Positions 25,081 through 36,261 of a stretch of 64,000 bases of DNA are shown here, piece after piece (the stretch's first letter is position 1; each line of letters starts with the position of its first letter). The position numbers and the translations under genes are program-made. The notes under the pieces are model-generated. The model saw only the letters and a list, made by a program, of their open reading frames with translations, searched no databases and was not told the origin of the DNA. The DNA comes from Erigeron canadensis. Taxonomy: Eukaryota > Streptophyta > Magnoliopsida > Asterales > Asteraceae. The DNA lies in assembly GCF_010389155.1 (NCBI RefSeq), contig NC_057761.1:9364501-9428500 (forward strand), in the 5' to 3' direction.

Positions 25081-26747
25081 GCTTTCTGTTTTTGGCAAGG
25101 CAGACTGGCTAATGTCAAAACCAGTTGCCGACAAATATCCAAGTTTCCTTCTTCTTTTTTTGGACAATCGAACACATCATTTAGGATTTGTTTTATTTTT
25201 GTTCACATTGAATATGGGTGCTGAAAAGCAGCAATGAGGAAATAATCTGGAAGAGAAAAGAATGAAAATTTATAGTTTACTTTTATGGTTCAATTTTGTA
25301 GTTTCCCTTTGTTTCCTTGTGGTATATATAGCAACGGCCTTCAACTAGTAACATATATTTTTCATTTTAAAACTATAAAAAATTTCAAAGATAATATAGG
25401 TGTGCATCCGATAAACCACTTCCGGATGTCCCTGGTTCTGCACTTCGTTGGCCTCCCATTTGTGCACATATATTTCAGCTTCTGCTTTTGAATCCAAATG
25501 ATACCTTTTAAATGTTGGAAATATATCTCTTGCATTGCATACCCTCGTCCTGAGCATCCCCTATAAATTCTGCATTATATGGTGTTTTGACGCTATGGGA
25601 GAGGGTTCAAGCTTAAAGACGTATTCAGGTGCTTGTATTTTTTTTTCTTTTTTCAAATATATATATATATTGGTCGGGTATGACGATGTACATTTTTTTT
25701 TCCCATTCGGACCTGATTGGTGCTTTTATATGCTTTGGAAGACATATCAACGTTTCAGTAAGTTTGTTTATGTGACACATAAAAAGCCTTGGTAGATCAC
25801 ACAACGGAGTGGAGAGATGTGAGGATCTTGAAATTAAGTTCCATATACAAGTTTCCTGTCCCATTTTTTAGAGGCTAGATGACATTTCTCAAGAATGAGA
25901 ATTTTTTCAAGTTGATTCCTCAGTCAAGTTTGAAAAAATTTTAACCTTTAAATTAAAATCAATGACTAAGATTCAATTTTGATCTTCATATAAAGACCGA
26001 GATACTTCTAATTTGACCACTCTCAAGAAGTCACGTGAGAGAATCTTCACCCTTTCTCAAGAGCATCTCCAAGACTCCAAACATCACATCTACTTGCCCG
26101 AACATGTTAAACACAATAAACAAGTAAATTGAATTCATTTTTTACTCCACCTTTAAACATTGAAACATGAGACCCAATTTGTTTCATGTGTCAGAGTATC
26201 ATCCATATTGAAGTGAAATACGTATCTATATTTATTTATGATACATTATAAACCATCACGTTCCTTCTAATTTCTTTTAACTAAGTTATTGATAATTAAA
26301 ATGTCTATTTTTTATTCACTATTTAAACAACTTCACTTTAAATATCTATAATATCTACTTGAAATACTTATAATAACCTTAATTAAGTGAAAATACAACA
26401 TCAACTTTTTTAACTACTAAAATAACTACAATACCCCTTTTACATCAATAACCTACACTACTCCTCGCTGCAGCCACAACCGCCATTTCTGACAGGCGCC
26501 ACCACCATCACCACAACCTCTCCTGATGCGCGCCACCACCATCACTGTCGGCCATTACACCGTCGCATTTTACGAGCATATGAGTAATTATATTAGTTAA
26601 AAAGACCTTATATTAGAATGGTGCTTATAAAAGTTATAATCTATACTGCTTTTGTGTATCAATATTTCAGATAATTTCAAATAAGTGTTATCATTCATAT
26701 CACATTATCCCTTTCCCAAGTTTAAATTGGTTTGGTGATTTGCGTCA
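25081..26747. other. SEC23 3' UTR and gene-free spacer
   Basis: The first about 450 bases are probably the 3' UTR. The remainder is AT-rich with no credible ORF. A 'gccaccaccatcac' rich patch at about 26470-26575 resembles the GGTGGTGGCGG-type DNA at 27130-27180 in inverse orientation and may be old Helitron-like sequence. Confidence 0.5.
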
Positions 26748-26867
26748 GTGATATTTATACAACAAGTTTTAGTCATCTACAACAATTCCTCCATGATACA
26801 GTTATACACTGTGCAATAAATTTTGTACATTTATTGTAGATGACTAAAACTTGTAGGAATATCACTT
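26748..26867. mobile_element. Small inverted-repeat MITE
   Basis: About 120 bp. The left end (gtgatatttatacaacaag, then ttttagtcatctaca) is mirrored by tgtagatgactaaaacttgt and ggaatatcac on the right, giving imperfect terminal inverted repeats of roughly 33 bases around a 50-base loop. No coding capacity. Family not identified. Confidence 0.6.
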
Positions 26868-28065
26868 CCCATTCTAATAATATGACATTTTTTCTTATGT
26901 CCCAACATATGTGGCAATCATCAAAGAAGATACAAATTGATATGATAGATTTATCGATATTTGTAGAGTAATAAACAAGTCTACGGCACGATTAAAAAAA
27001 ATACTCCTTAAATCGGCCAAATATTTGAACTTTTTTCTAATTAGTCTTGGCAAGGACCTCTCTCCGTCATTACATGTTTATCTTCTTAAACAATAAACAC
27101 TGTATATACTATAGAAGTTCCCGCGTAACGCGACGACAGTGATGACGGCGGTGGTGGCAGTTGTATTTGCAGTAGCGGTTTGGTTATTAACGTAAAAATA
27201 ATTGATGTAAAAAGGAAGTGTAGTTATTTTAAAGATCGATATATGTATGTTGTAAATAATCTCATTAATGGTATTATAAGTTTATTAGGTGAAATTATTT
27301 AAATTAATGAATATAAAAGATAAATAGTTTGGTAAATAAGAGTTGAATAATATTGTTTATGGGTACTTGCGGTTGAGTATTTTTTTTTTTTTTCTCATGT
27401 AGCACAGTCGCATCTATAACAAGTGGTCACAGATAGTCATAGACTCAGGTACGAAATCTAGAATTTTTCTGTTATTTTAGTTGGTAATAAAATGACGACA
27501 CATAAACACATGCATTTCATAACAAATAATATCGTCATATTTGGTTTTTGCCTTTATTTTTCTCAACTACTTTCACAACTCCCCGTATACTTTTCTTGTT
27601 TCACCCTCTCAATATTTTCTCACTCACACATAACTCTTATAGATTCCACTTCATGATCCATCACCATCACCTCCAAACTTGCAACTACTATCACTATATG
27701 ACATACCTATATGGCTATATACATATATCCAAATATAGAGTAATAATAATAATAACAATAATCATCATCATCATAACAATAACTTGGTGTTTTTATGATA
27801 AGGTCTCCCTTGTCGTGTTGATATGATTTTCTAATGATTAAATATTTAACTTAAATCTACAATTGCCTAACAAAAAACCATGTTGTCATAAATATGTTTC
27901 CGTAAAGCTTGTTATGTCAAATATATTTATTTAGGGTGATACCACATTAGGTTCCTCTTACAAGTTACGTCGTTTCATATATCGTGATTACGTTTTATTG
28001 TTGATGTTGTGTCAGTTTATGTGTTTATTAAAAATTTGGTATATTAAATATATATATATATATAT
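26868..28065. other. Gene-free AT-rich spacer
   Basis: No supported gene. Holds a CGCGTAACGCG hairpin (about 27124-27135) followed by repeated ggcggtggtggc, like sequence beside other Helitron-like ends in this window, a T run at 27382, and an AAT/ATC microsatellite at 27742-27780. Confidence 0.5.
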
Positions 28066-28430
28066 GGAGTTAATGTATGTACTGCAGCTGTACATATTTA
28101 TGGGTACTGCATGGGTATTATCAGGGGGCGGTTTTAGAACATTCATAATACTTGAAGGTTAAATTTGTAGTTATATTTTTAATTTCCTTCTTAGCTGCAC
28201 ATATTTGTGTACTGTTTTAACAATACATATCATTTCCCATATATATATATATGGAGTTAATGTATGTACTGCAGCTGTACATATTTATGGATACTGCATG
28301 GGTATTATCAGGGGGCGGTTTTAGAACATTCATAATACTTGAAGGTTAAATTTGTAGTTATATTTTTAATTTCCTTCTTAGCTGCACATATTTGTGTACT
28401 GTTTTAACAATACATATCATTTCCCATATA
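28066..28430. repeat. Recent 187-bp tandem duplication
   Basis: Unit 1 (28066-28252) and unit 2 (28253 to about 28430) both run from ggagttaatgtatgtactgc to aacaatacatatcatttccc and then a (TA)n run. The only clear difference in the body is tgggtactgc against tggatactgc, so the duplication is young. The (TA)n at both joints suggests slippage or unequal exchange between TA runs. Confidence 0.9.
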
Positions 28431-28445
28431 TATATATATATATAT

Positions 28446-28645
28446 GTTCTAGGTAAAATAAAACAACTATTAAAGTAAAACAAATAAAATGATTGGTTTT
28501 TCTTCGGTGATAATCATCGTGCATCATGAAAATCATCGTACATCAATTGTTTCGTGAATCTTCGTGCATCAATTTAAGCACAATCTAAGGGTCAAGATTT
28601 TGTCTTATTTGTTTTACTTTAATACTTGTTTTACAATACCTAACC
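28446..28645 (+). mobile_element. Short inverted-repeat element, copy 2 of 3 ('gatgcacgaagattc' family)
   Basis: 200 bp. The left end ctaggtaaaataaaacaact and right end acttgttttacaatacctaa are inverted repeats, with attaaagtaaaacaaat inside each. The core is the reverse complement of the 17.0 kb copy and in the same orientation as the 48.2 kb copy. It directly follows the 187-bp duplication. Confidence 0.75.
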
Positions 28646-28650
28646 TATAT

Positions 28651-30109
28651 ATATATATATATATTTAAAGGCAATAGTAACGAAACCAAAAAACTGAATA
28701 AAAGTTTTCAAGATATTATTTCAAAACCAAAAAGAGGAACATTATGCAAGAAACCATATATAAAATAATAAATGAAAACAAATAGGGTATGACTTGACGA
28801 ATGTAAATAGTGATACGGATGCCAAGTATCGCAATCAAATGGATATCATGGGGGATACTATTCATAAACTATTTTATTAATAAAGACTAGTAGGTACAAA
28901 AATTCCCACCATGGGGGCCACAAAATGTTGTTTGTACGTATTTTTTTAAGATCAAGATATAATCAAAAATATCGTAGACGTTGTTTACTCCCATATTAGT
29001 AATTTCGTAAAACACAATTTAAAAGAAGCCGATATACATTAAACTAAATTAAGGCAACAACATAATGTACATCATGTTTATATTTACTCTCAAATATTAC
29101 GAAGGAAAGTAGTTTTACATAAAAAATAAAATAGCTAAACCAAAACCAAAAAACACTATAAAAGAAAAAAAAAAACAAAAGAAGGAAAAAAATCTAAAAT
29201 TGAACGAAAAAAACAACTAATAGTATTTAAATTTTTTTATAAAATATATATATGCAAAACAAAATGTTAAATAATAAAATAAAGACTAGATTAATTTCTA
29301 CCAATAATGCAATAACCTTCTTTCATTGTGAAGAGCCCAAAGTCCCAACCCAATCCAATCCAATCAATTCAATTATTCTTATTAATTTGTTTTGTTCAAT
29401 ATATTAACATGCAATTAAATTATAAAATAAACACTATTCATAAGCTTAATGTTTAAACAACAATAAAAATATTGATAATAATATTAATGAGAGGCCATGA
29501 GGGTGTGCAAATTTAGAATATCAATAACTTCAAGTTAACGGGTTTGAGAGACCTGCCAACTCGTCAACCAGAACTCAACCCAACAATCCGAAAAAATCGG
29601 GTTAGAGGGTCAAATGGGTTGTTGATTTCAGATTCAACAGATCATACAAATCGACGCGTCAAATGGGTGGACGGGTTAATTTTTAGTCAAATAGATTACA
29701 GGTTGGTGGGTCAAATGGGTCGAAGAGTCGACTTGTTAACTAAAAAGGTGTATTCCAATCCACCCCAAAAAAAATCGGGTTGCCAGGGCGAAATTTCACA
29801 ACCCTAGTTTGGTTTTTTCAAGTTGACTCTAGGTCAGATTTCGGTTGGATCGAATATTGACAACCCCATGCAAACCCACTTTCAACCTTAGGCCTAATTT
29901 TTAATGGGCGTGAAAAAATATTTTTTTTTTATGTATGTTGAAAGGACTCGATTTGACTCGACCAAAATACAATTTTTTTTAAGATGCGTCGCATATTTTT
30001 TTCAATAAGAAATATGTGTCGCATGCATAGAAACATACACCGCATTTTTGATCAGACACGAAATACGCGTCACATTTTTTGCTCAAAATGAACCCAGACT
30101 CCTTAAAAC
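28651..30109. other. Gene-free spacer
   Basis: AT-rich, A-run-rich DNA with no supported gene. At 29540-29900 there are repeated gggtcaaatgggt / ggtcaaatgggtcg phrases, common in plant repeat DNA, and a short frame across them that I do not accept as coding. Confidence 0.5.
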
Positions 30110-30335
30110 TAGGGATGGGTATGGGACCGGTCCCGGTACCGAGTCTCAAATTTTTCAAAAACTTTGTACCGGTCCCATTTCCCATCCGGTACCATTTCCT
30201 GGTACCAAATCCTGGTACCGCGGTCCAAATCCCGCGAACCAAGAAAAATGGGTACCGGTCCATCGCGAGTCCCATTCGGTACCACTTTCCGGGATTGGGA
30301 TGGGATCGGGACATGGGAAATTCATTTCATCCCTA
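30110..30335. mobile_element. hAT-like MITE with TAGGGATG ends
   Basis: 226 bp. Starts TAGGGATGGG and ends TTTCATCCCTA, inverted ends of 8 or more bases. Flanks cttaaaac and atcaaaac agree at 6 of 8 positions, as expected for a decayed 8-bp hAT duplication. Inside are repeated ggtaccggtccc-type palindromes, unusually GC-rich for the area. The short frames on both strands are by-products of these repeats. Confidence 0.6.
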
Positions 30336-30786
30336 ATCAAAACTCCATAAATGTACCGCATATGCCTAGTATGCGTCGCATATGGGCATCTGGCAGCAAA
30401 ATCACCTATTTTGATTTTTCATATAGCTTGTAAACTTTCTCCAACGATTTTCATACTTCAAACCAAGTTGTTAAACTTTAAAATGAACTAAAGACACATG
30501 ATTCAACTTAGAGAAAACTTTCGTACACATAAACAACTAAACCGTAAGTTCCAAAATACCAACTTTCGTACCAAGAGCCACTGGGAGGTGAGATAAACTA
30601 GGTCTATATCAAAAATACAGTTCTTTCTCAGATGGCCCAAAATACCTTCAAGTCTACTAGCTCTTCAGGAGTCAACACTTGAAACCCACTAGAACTAGTT
30701 CCTTATTCTGGAACCATCTATAAAATGGTAAACAACTAACACGTAAGCAAATGGTTTTTGATGTTCGACTTTCACTTGAGCATAAG
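30336..30786. other. Gene-free spacer next to a gypsy fragment
   Basis: No gene seen. This may be decayed sequence downstream of the integrase-region fragment that starts at 30787 on the minus strand. Confidence 0.4.
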
Positions 30787-32475
30787 TCAAACACTTTTAT
30801 ACATACTTTTCACATCTCGTTTCATTTTGGGCCACCAATATTCTTTCTTTAAATCATGGTACATCTTGGTAGCGCCGGGGTGGATGGAATAATTGGATTT
30901 GTGAGCCTCATCAAGTAGAACTTGCTTCAACTCACAAGAAAATGGAATCCAATAACTTCCATCGTAAGGTAAGGCCACAAGAATCCTTAGAGAAATATTG
31001 GATTTGACCTTGAATTCTTTTTTTCTAAGGGTTGCAAGGCTTTTTTTTTAGCCAACTTTATTCGTTCCAAAAAGTCATTGGTGATTAACACCCACAATGG
31101 TGAGACAATGATTAATGATGAGAACTCTTTCGGCTCAATGCATCCGCTACAATATTAGCTTTCCCGGGATGATACAAAATTTGACAATCATAATCTTTCA
31201 AAAGATAGAGCCATATTCGTTGGTGATTGTTGAGATCTCATTGCTCAAAGAAATACTTGAGACTTTTATGATTGGAATAAATAATAAATTTTGCTCCATA
31301 AAGGTAATGACGCCAAATCTTCAAAGCAAAGACAACCGCCGCTAATTTCAAATCACGGGTAGGGTAATATTTTTCATGTTCTTTCAATTGACTTGAAGCA
31401 TATGCAACGACCTTTCCTTTTTGCATGAGAACACAACCGAGGTCGTTGGATGATGCATCACAATACACCATCATATCAATGGGTGGTGTTTATTCGGTCT
31501 TTAAATATATAAGTTGTACAAGTAATTATCTTAAAACAAATCAACACTTATCGAGCAGAGAACCCGGTCTATGCAGTATAGTCTAGTGATAAGCTACAGG
31601 ATCGTTCACAGGGACGCGTTGCGTTACCTAACCTAGTAATATGTGTAATTCTAGTTGTTTTGGGGGTTTGTCACTAACTCCTAATAAACTAATACTTGAC
31701 AGTAAATTAAAATAGCCGCAACCCATTTTCAGCGAGAGGCTAATCTGAAAATATTTTGAAAAAGCAAATAACGCTAATTAAATTAAAATACTTGTTTGGC
31801 ATCTCCGATCTCATGGTACGACCAAATATTATCCTACTGGTTTGCTAGTCTGTTGGAAACTGCGTCGCGGCTCAGATTCTCGTTAGATTCACTTCGCCTA
31901 AATAGTAGTGCTGTCGCTAGACTCACTCTACCCTATAAACAAATTCTCGCTAGATTCATTGTTTAAGCATTAATGACCTAAAGTTTGTGTTATTAATTTA
32001 TCTTTTAATTACCCAACCGTTAAGCCATGGCTAGATATAACTTTCTCTAGTGACCACAGTGCTCGGTTACAAGTCAAAGGATCGCGTCTGACATTGTTAA
32101 GCTTCATGTTCAATTCATCCTAGTTACTATGGTTCTGGATCCCTCGGTTATAAGTGAATCACTTTTTACTTTTAGTTATAAACCGACTAGTCATTTTCTA
32201 TCCTAGCATATTAGTCCTGGTGTATGATCATAAACAACCATCAGAATTAAACTAATATGTTCAGATATAATACCAATAGCAACATGAATTATTAATAAAC
32301 ATGGATCTACGATAAACAGTAAAAAACACTCCAACGGAATCTAAGCAAACACAGTAAAACAAGAAACGTCTACATGATCACATCGATCCAAACAAGTATT
32401 TAGCCTACTAGCCTAGCATTATTAAAGGAATAACAAAGTCTGAAAAGATGAAAGACATTGTTTGATAATAAAAGT

Positions 32476-32659
32476 CAAGGTTGTATATATCGCTTTTCGC
32501 TATCGTCTCGGTTGACCACCGATAAACGATATATCGGGTATATATCGGGAATATATCGGATTTATCGGGGATATATCAGAAATATATCATTTCGGTCGAC
32601 CACCGATAAGCGATATATCGGGGATATATCGGTTGAGATAACCGAGATTTACAACCATG
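32476..32659. mobile_element. hAT-like MITE with perfect 8-bp target duplication and ATATATCGG repeats
   Basis: 184 bp flanked by ATAAAAGT on both sides (32468-32475 and 32660-32667). Ends CAAGGTTGTA and TACAACCATG are inverted repeats. The interior is a run of gatatatcgg-type units. An 8-bp duplication fits the hAT superfamily. Confidence 0.8.
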
Positions 32660-32861
32660 ATAAAAGTAAATAAAAGATGAAAGATCTAGACCAAGAATAA
32701 AGATCGGAAGGTGTTAGAAACTCCAAAATCTCCTTGGAATTTGCAAAGTCGATCTAGGGTTGTTGTTGGGCGGCTAGGGCTGCTGAATCGGCTCTCTCTT
32801 GGGGTTTTGAGGGTTATTTCGGCTTAAATATAGGTGAAAGTCGGTTGCTGAACTGGGCTGA

Positions 32862-32975
32862 CCAGCGGCGCTGGTGGGCTTACCAGTGACGCTGGTCCTT
32901 GGCTTGAATGGGCTAGCGGCGCTGGTGCTTGATGGCCAGCGGCGCTGGCTAGGTGCTAGCGGTGCTGGTGGCTCC
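32862..32975. repeat. Imperfect agcggcgctggt repeat
   Basis: About six imperfect copies of a 12-base (a/t)agcggcgctggt phrase with 8-15 base spacers, GC-rich against an AT-rich background. Low-complexity; no function claimed. Confidence 0.5.
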
Positions 32976-33548
32976 TGTTGTAGCTTTCGCATCTTCGTGT
33001 AGCTCCCGATTCACTTCCTTGTGTCTTGTAACTTCATAGGCTTCCTTCTTGAGTCTCTTGATGTCATTTACCCTCTTTCGCATCTTCCGTGAACCTGCAT
33101 AATCATACAATCTATTAAGTACCGATAGTTCCAGAATAATGACACATTTAAGCATTGAAATGAAGCCTTTCGATAGGGTTTTTATCACAAAATGGACGCT
33201 CATCATGGGTAAAACAAGTACCGGTGCTTGACTTAACTTCTCTCGTAATAGTTGAAATGCAACTTCTTGCTCGTCTCTCCATTCGAATTTGATGTTTTTC
33301 CAAGTTAACATGGTTAACGGGGAAACGATTTTAGAAAAATCTCATATGAAATGACAATAATAACCCTTTTAGCCATGAAAACATATCATCTCCGATGAAT
33401 TTTTATCCTTTTTATATAAACTTTTATATAAAAAACTTTTAAAGGTTTTAAAGAGTTTTTTGACACTGAAATTTTTTTCCACAAGTGTATATTCAACAAG
33501 AACTATTTGACAAAAAAATAAAAAATTATGATTTTAACATAAATTTAT

Positions 33549-34690
33549 GAGTTAATTGCAAGATTGGTCCCTGTGGTTTGTATGTTTTAGCAAGGGGGTC
33601 CCTATTTGAGAATCGTTGCAATAGGGGTCCCTATTTTGAGAATTTTTTGCAAAATTGGTCCAAATTTGACGAATTCATTAAAGGTGGCCGTCAAGTGTGC
33701 ACCTGTGGGGGTGTTTATATACTTTCCACCCCACAGGGACCCCCATTGCTAAAATGGAAAAAATCACAGTGACTAATCTTGCAACTAATATCTTGATATA
33801 TTACTTTTTTAATTTAAGAGATTGTAATATATAATTATCTGCTCGTTAGGTCTCTAATAGTAAATTTATGTGCACTTTAAAATTTTAGTAATAGAAAAAT
33901 ACCTTATATCAATAATTATTTTTTTTTTAAAACTGATTTATATATAAACTTTTGTTATTATATAAGCTTAAATAAATAAAAGATTGTATGTTAGTAATTT
34001 GATATTTATTAAAAAAAAACAAATCTGTCCAAATAATAAATGTCATATATGGTATTTTAGTTATCTATTCTTGAGTCAAATAAACAGAAAGTCAACAACA
34101 TTTTTTGAAATAAAATAAATTATTAAATAAATAAAATACACAGAAAGTCAACAACATTTTTTGTGTATTTGACTCGAAAATAGATAACTAAAATACCATA
34201 TATGACTTTTATATTATTCGAACAGAATTGCTTTTTTCTTTTTAATAAATATTAAATTCCTCACATACAATCTTTTATTTATTTAAGCTTATATAATAAC
34301 AAAAGTTTATATATAAATCAGTTTTCTGAAACAAAAGTATTTATATAAGGTATATTTTTATTATTAAAATTTTAAAGTGCAAATAAATTTACTATTAGAG
34401 ACCTAACGAGCAGATAATTGTATGTTACAATCTTTTAAATTAAAAAAAATAAAAATATCAAGGTGTTAGTTGCAATATAGCTCCCTGTGGTTTTTCCATT
34501 TTAGCAATGGGTCCCTATGGGGTGGAAAGTACATAAATACCCCCCACAGGTGCACACTTGACGGCCACTTTTAACGGATCCGTTAAATTTGGACCAATTT
34601 TGTCAAAAAATCTCAAAATAGGGACCCTCTCGAATAGGAACTCCCCTGCTAAAACGTATAAACCACAGGGACCAATCTTGCAATTAACTC
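33549..34690. mobile_element. Foldback (Mutator-like) element, 1.14 kb near-complete palindrome
   Basis: Begins GAGTTAATTGCAAGATTGG and ends CCAATCTTGCAATTAACTC. The inverted arms run about 550 bases each and include tccctgtggtttgt..., 'gtcaagtgtgcacctgtggg' and 'tctgctcgttaggtctctaa', meeting near 34130. Flanks TAAATTTAT and TAAATTATT are close to a 9-bp duplication (7 of 9), as in Mutator-like elements. No transposase. The transcript would fold into a long hairpin. Confidence 0.85.
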
Positions 34691-36261
34691 TAAATTATTT
34701 TGGAAAGCCTAGAAATTTAAGCTCTTAATTCTTAAAAACCCCCCAACAACTTCTTGCCAAACACCCCATTCTATCAATCTTACGTGTACTCACCTTTTAT
34801 AACTGCGGCAAATTAAAACTATATGTAAACAAATAAAATACATTATACATATAAATAGTTGCTATGTATACGACTTGTTATTATATCTCTGATTCTATAT
34901 CCAATTTCATCGCACCTGCTACTATGAGTTTCTAAAGAATTTCACGCTATAGTAAAAGTAAGCTTAACTTATTAATTTTCTTACATTACTGCTTATCGTA
35001 ATTCACCGCACATATATATATACATACATGTATATTGGTTATTATATGTATCATTCCTGCATTTTTCGACGTTAATTTCAATGAATTTGATCGGAAACTT
35101 CTGTTTTCTTTTGAGTTTTTATCGCATTTTGTTAATTAATTAGTTTCTTTGATATTTTGGACGTTAATTCCAATGCAATTTGTTTATATTTCTTGATCTG
35201 GATTTTGTATTGCGTCAATACATTACTCACTTGTACACTGTACTCAATATACTTGCTATTATACTATCATATTTCTGTTATATATATATTATTTACTTAT
35301 TTGTAATTCTTTATTTTAATGCGAAGGTTTTAGAGATAGGTTCTTGCTTTGATAAATTGGAGCCATTGCGGATTTTCCGTAACCGTTCCTCTTTGCAAAC
35401 ACACCTGAATCTCGTGTTATTATCATGGTTTAATTATTATTGTTTATATGAATAAACAAAAAATAAAAAAAAATTACTAAATTATTGTGTTTAATAAATA
35501 AAAATAAATAAAATGACGAACGAAATGACGATAAAGTCACGTAAAGTAGACGTCGTCGTATTAACTGATGAAGTCACGAAAGAAGTGATGAAATGCATAA
35601 CATGATTGTTTATATTCATGTATTTTGGATGTTCAAAACCAGAAATAGAAATATATCAATAATTAATTTATTTTGTATATTTCTTTATAGGAAAGATAAT
35701 TATGATATATATTTTCGTAATAATCATCAATAATAATACATTCCATGTTTACACATAATAATAACAATATATCAGTTTTTGTGAAATCTGAATTTTCGGT
35801 ACTACTGTGAACTACTTGGATCTGGATTAGGTATTCTGAATTGTAAGTAGTTGGTACTTTAGAAATCCGTTACGGTTTTTATTTTTGCAGTCAAATTGTT
35901 TGATGAAATGTCTTTGAGTAACTATGATGAACATTTTTTATTTATTTCTATATTTGATGTATTTCGGTGCTGTTATACGAGCTTATCGTTTGCTATTCGT
36001 TTGATGACTTGATCTATGATAATGGTGATTTTTTGAACGAGTAATTTGTAAATGCGGATTGTTTGTAGAAAAACTGTTTGATGAAATGTTATATATGATG
36101 TGTTTCCAGGTTATTACTTGAAAGTGAGGCATCTTTTAGTTTCGTTAATGATTGGTTTTTATTTTCTTTAATTAGTAGAGGTGTGTGATGTTGAATGACG
36201 TAAATCTGTTTCTGAATAAACTGCAGATCAGTGAGCCTACGGTTGAGTGTTACATTTGAGA
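34691..36261 (+). promoter_or_regulatory. Upstream region of the invertase gene
   Basis: No coding region. An AG acceptor just before 'atcagtgagcc' (about 36226, aactgcag) suggests a 5' UTR intron ending shortly before the ATG. The first UTR exon cannot be placed from sequence alone. Confidence 0.4.

Larger units (their letters stand above)
31485..33205. mobile_element. Unclassified 1.7 kb insertion in the gypsy RNase H
   Basis: TGGGT (31480-31484 and 33206-33210; ATGGGT if one more base is counted) flanks the insert as a direct repeat, and the pol frame on either side is continuous once the insert is skipped. The insert has no recognised protein. It holds a CGCGTCCCTGTGAACGATCC-type block (minus strand, near 31600), a hAT-like MITE (32476-32659) and an imperfect agcggcgctggt repeat (about 32862-32975). 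Class unknown; terminal repeats were not found. Confidence 0.6.
30787..33320 (-). pseudogene. Ty3/gypsy pol fragment (RNase H and integrase zinc-binding region), interrupted
   Basis: On the minus strand in order: end of reverse transcriptase/RNase H link (33311 to about 33207; TWKNIKFEWRDEQEVAFQLL), a 1.7 kb insertion, RNase H (31479-31115; [18 protein letters not shown], then YHPGKANIVADALSRK) and the integrase HHCC-side segment (30978-30787; SIHPGATKMYHDLKKEYWWP). Stops and frame changes lie between the blocks, and the integrase catalytic core is absent. It resembles plant chromovirus-type pol. A dead fragment. Confidence 0.8.

Noticed and set aside
27548..27826. 92-residue frame rich in His and Ile
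   Set aside because: The end is encoded by an AAT/ATC microsatellite; no family features.
29544..29807. 87-residue plus-strand frame
   Set aside because: Built on repeated gggtcaaatggg phrases; no protein family and no gene context.
30048..30433. Overlapping frames on both strands at 30.0-30.4 kb
   Set aside because: They arise from the ggtaccggtccc repeats of the hAT-like MITE.
35180..35455. 91-residue frame upstream of the invertase
   Set aside because: AT-rich hydrophobic text with no promoter or conservation signal; more likely 5' UTR or intron.
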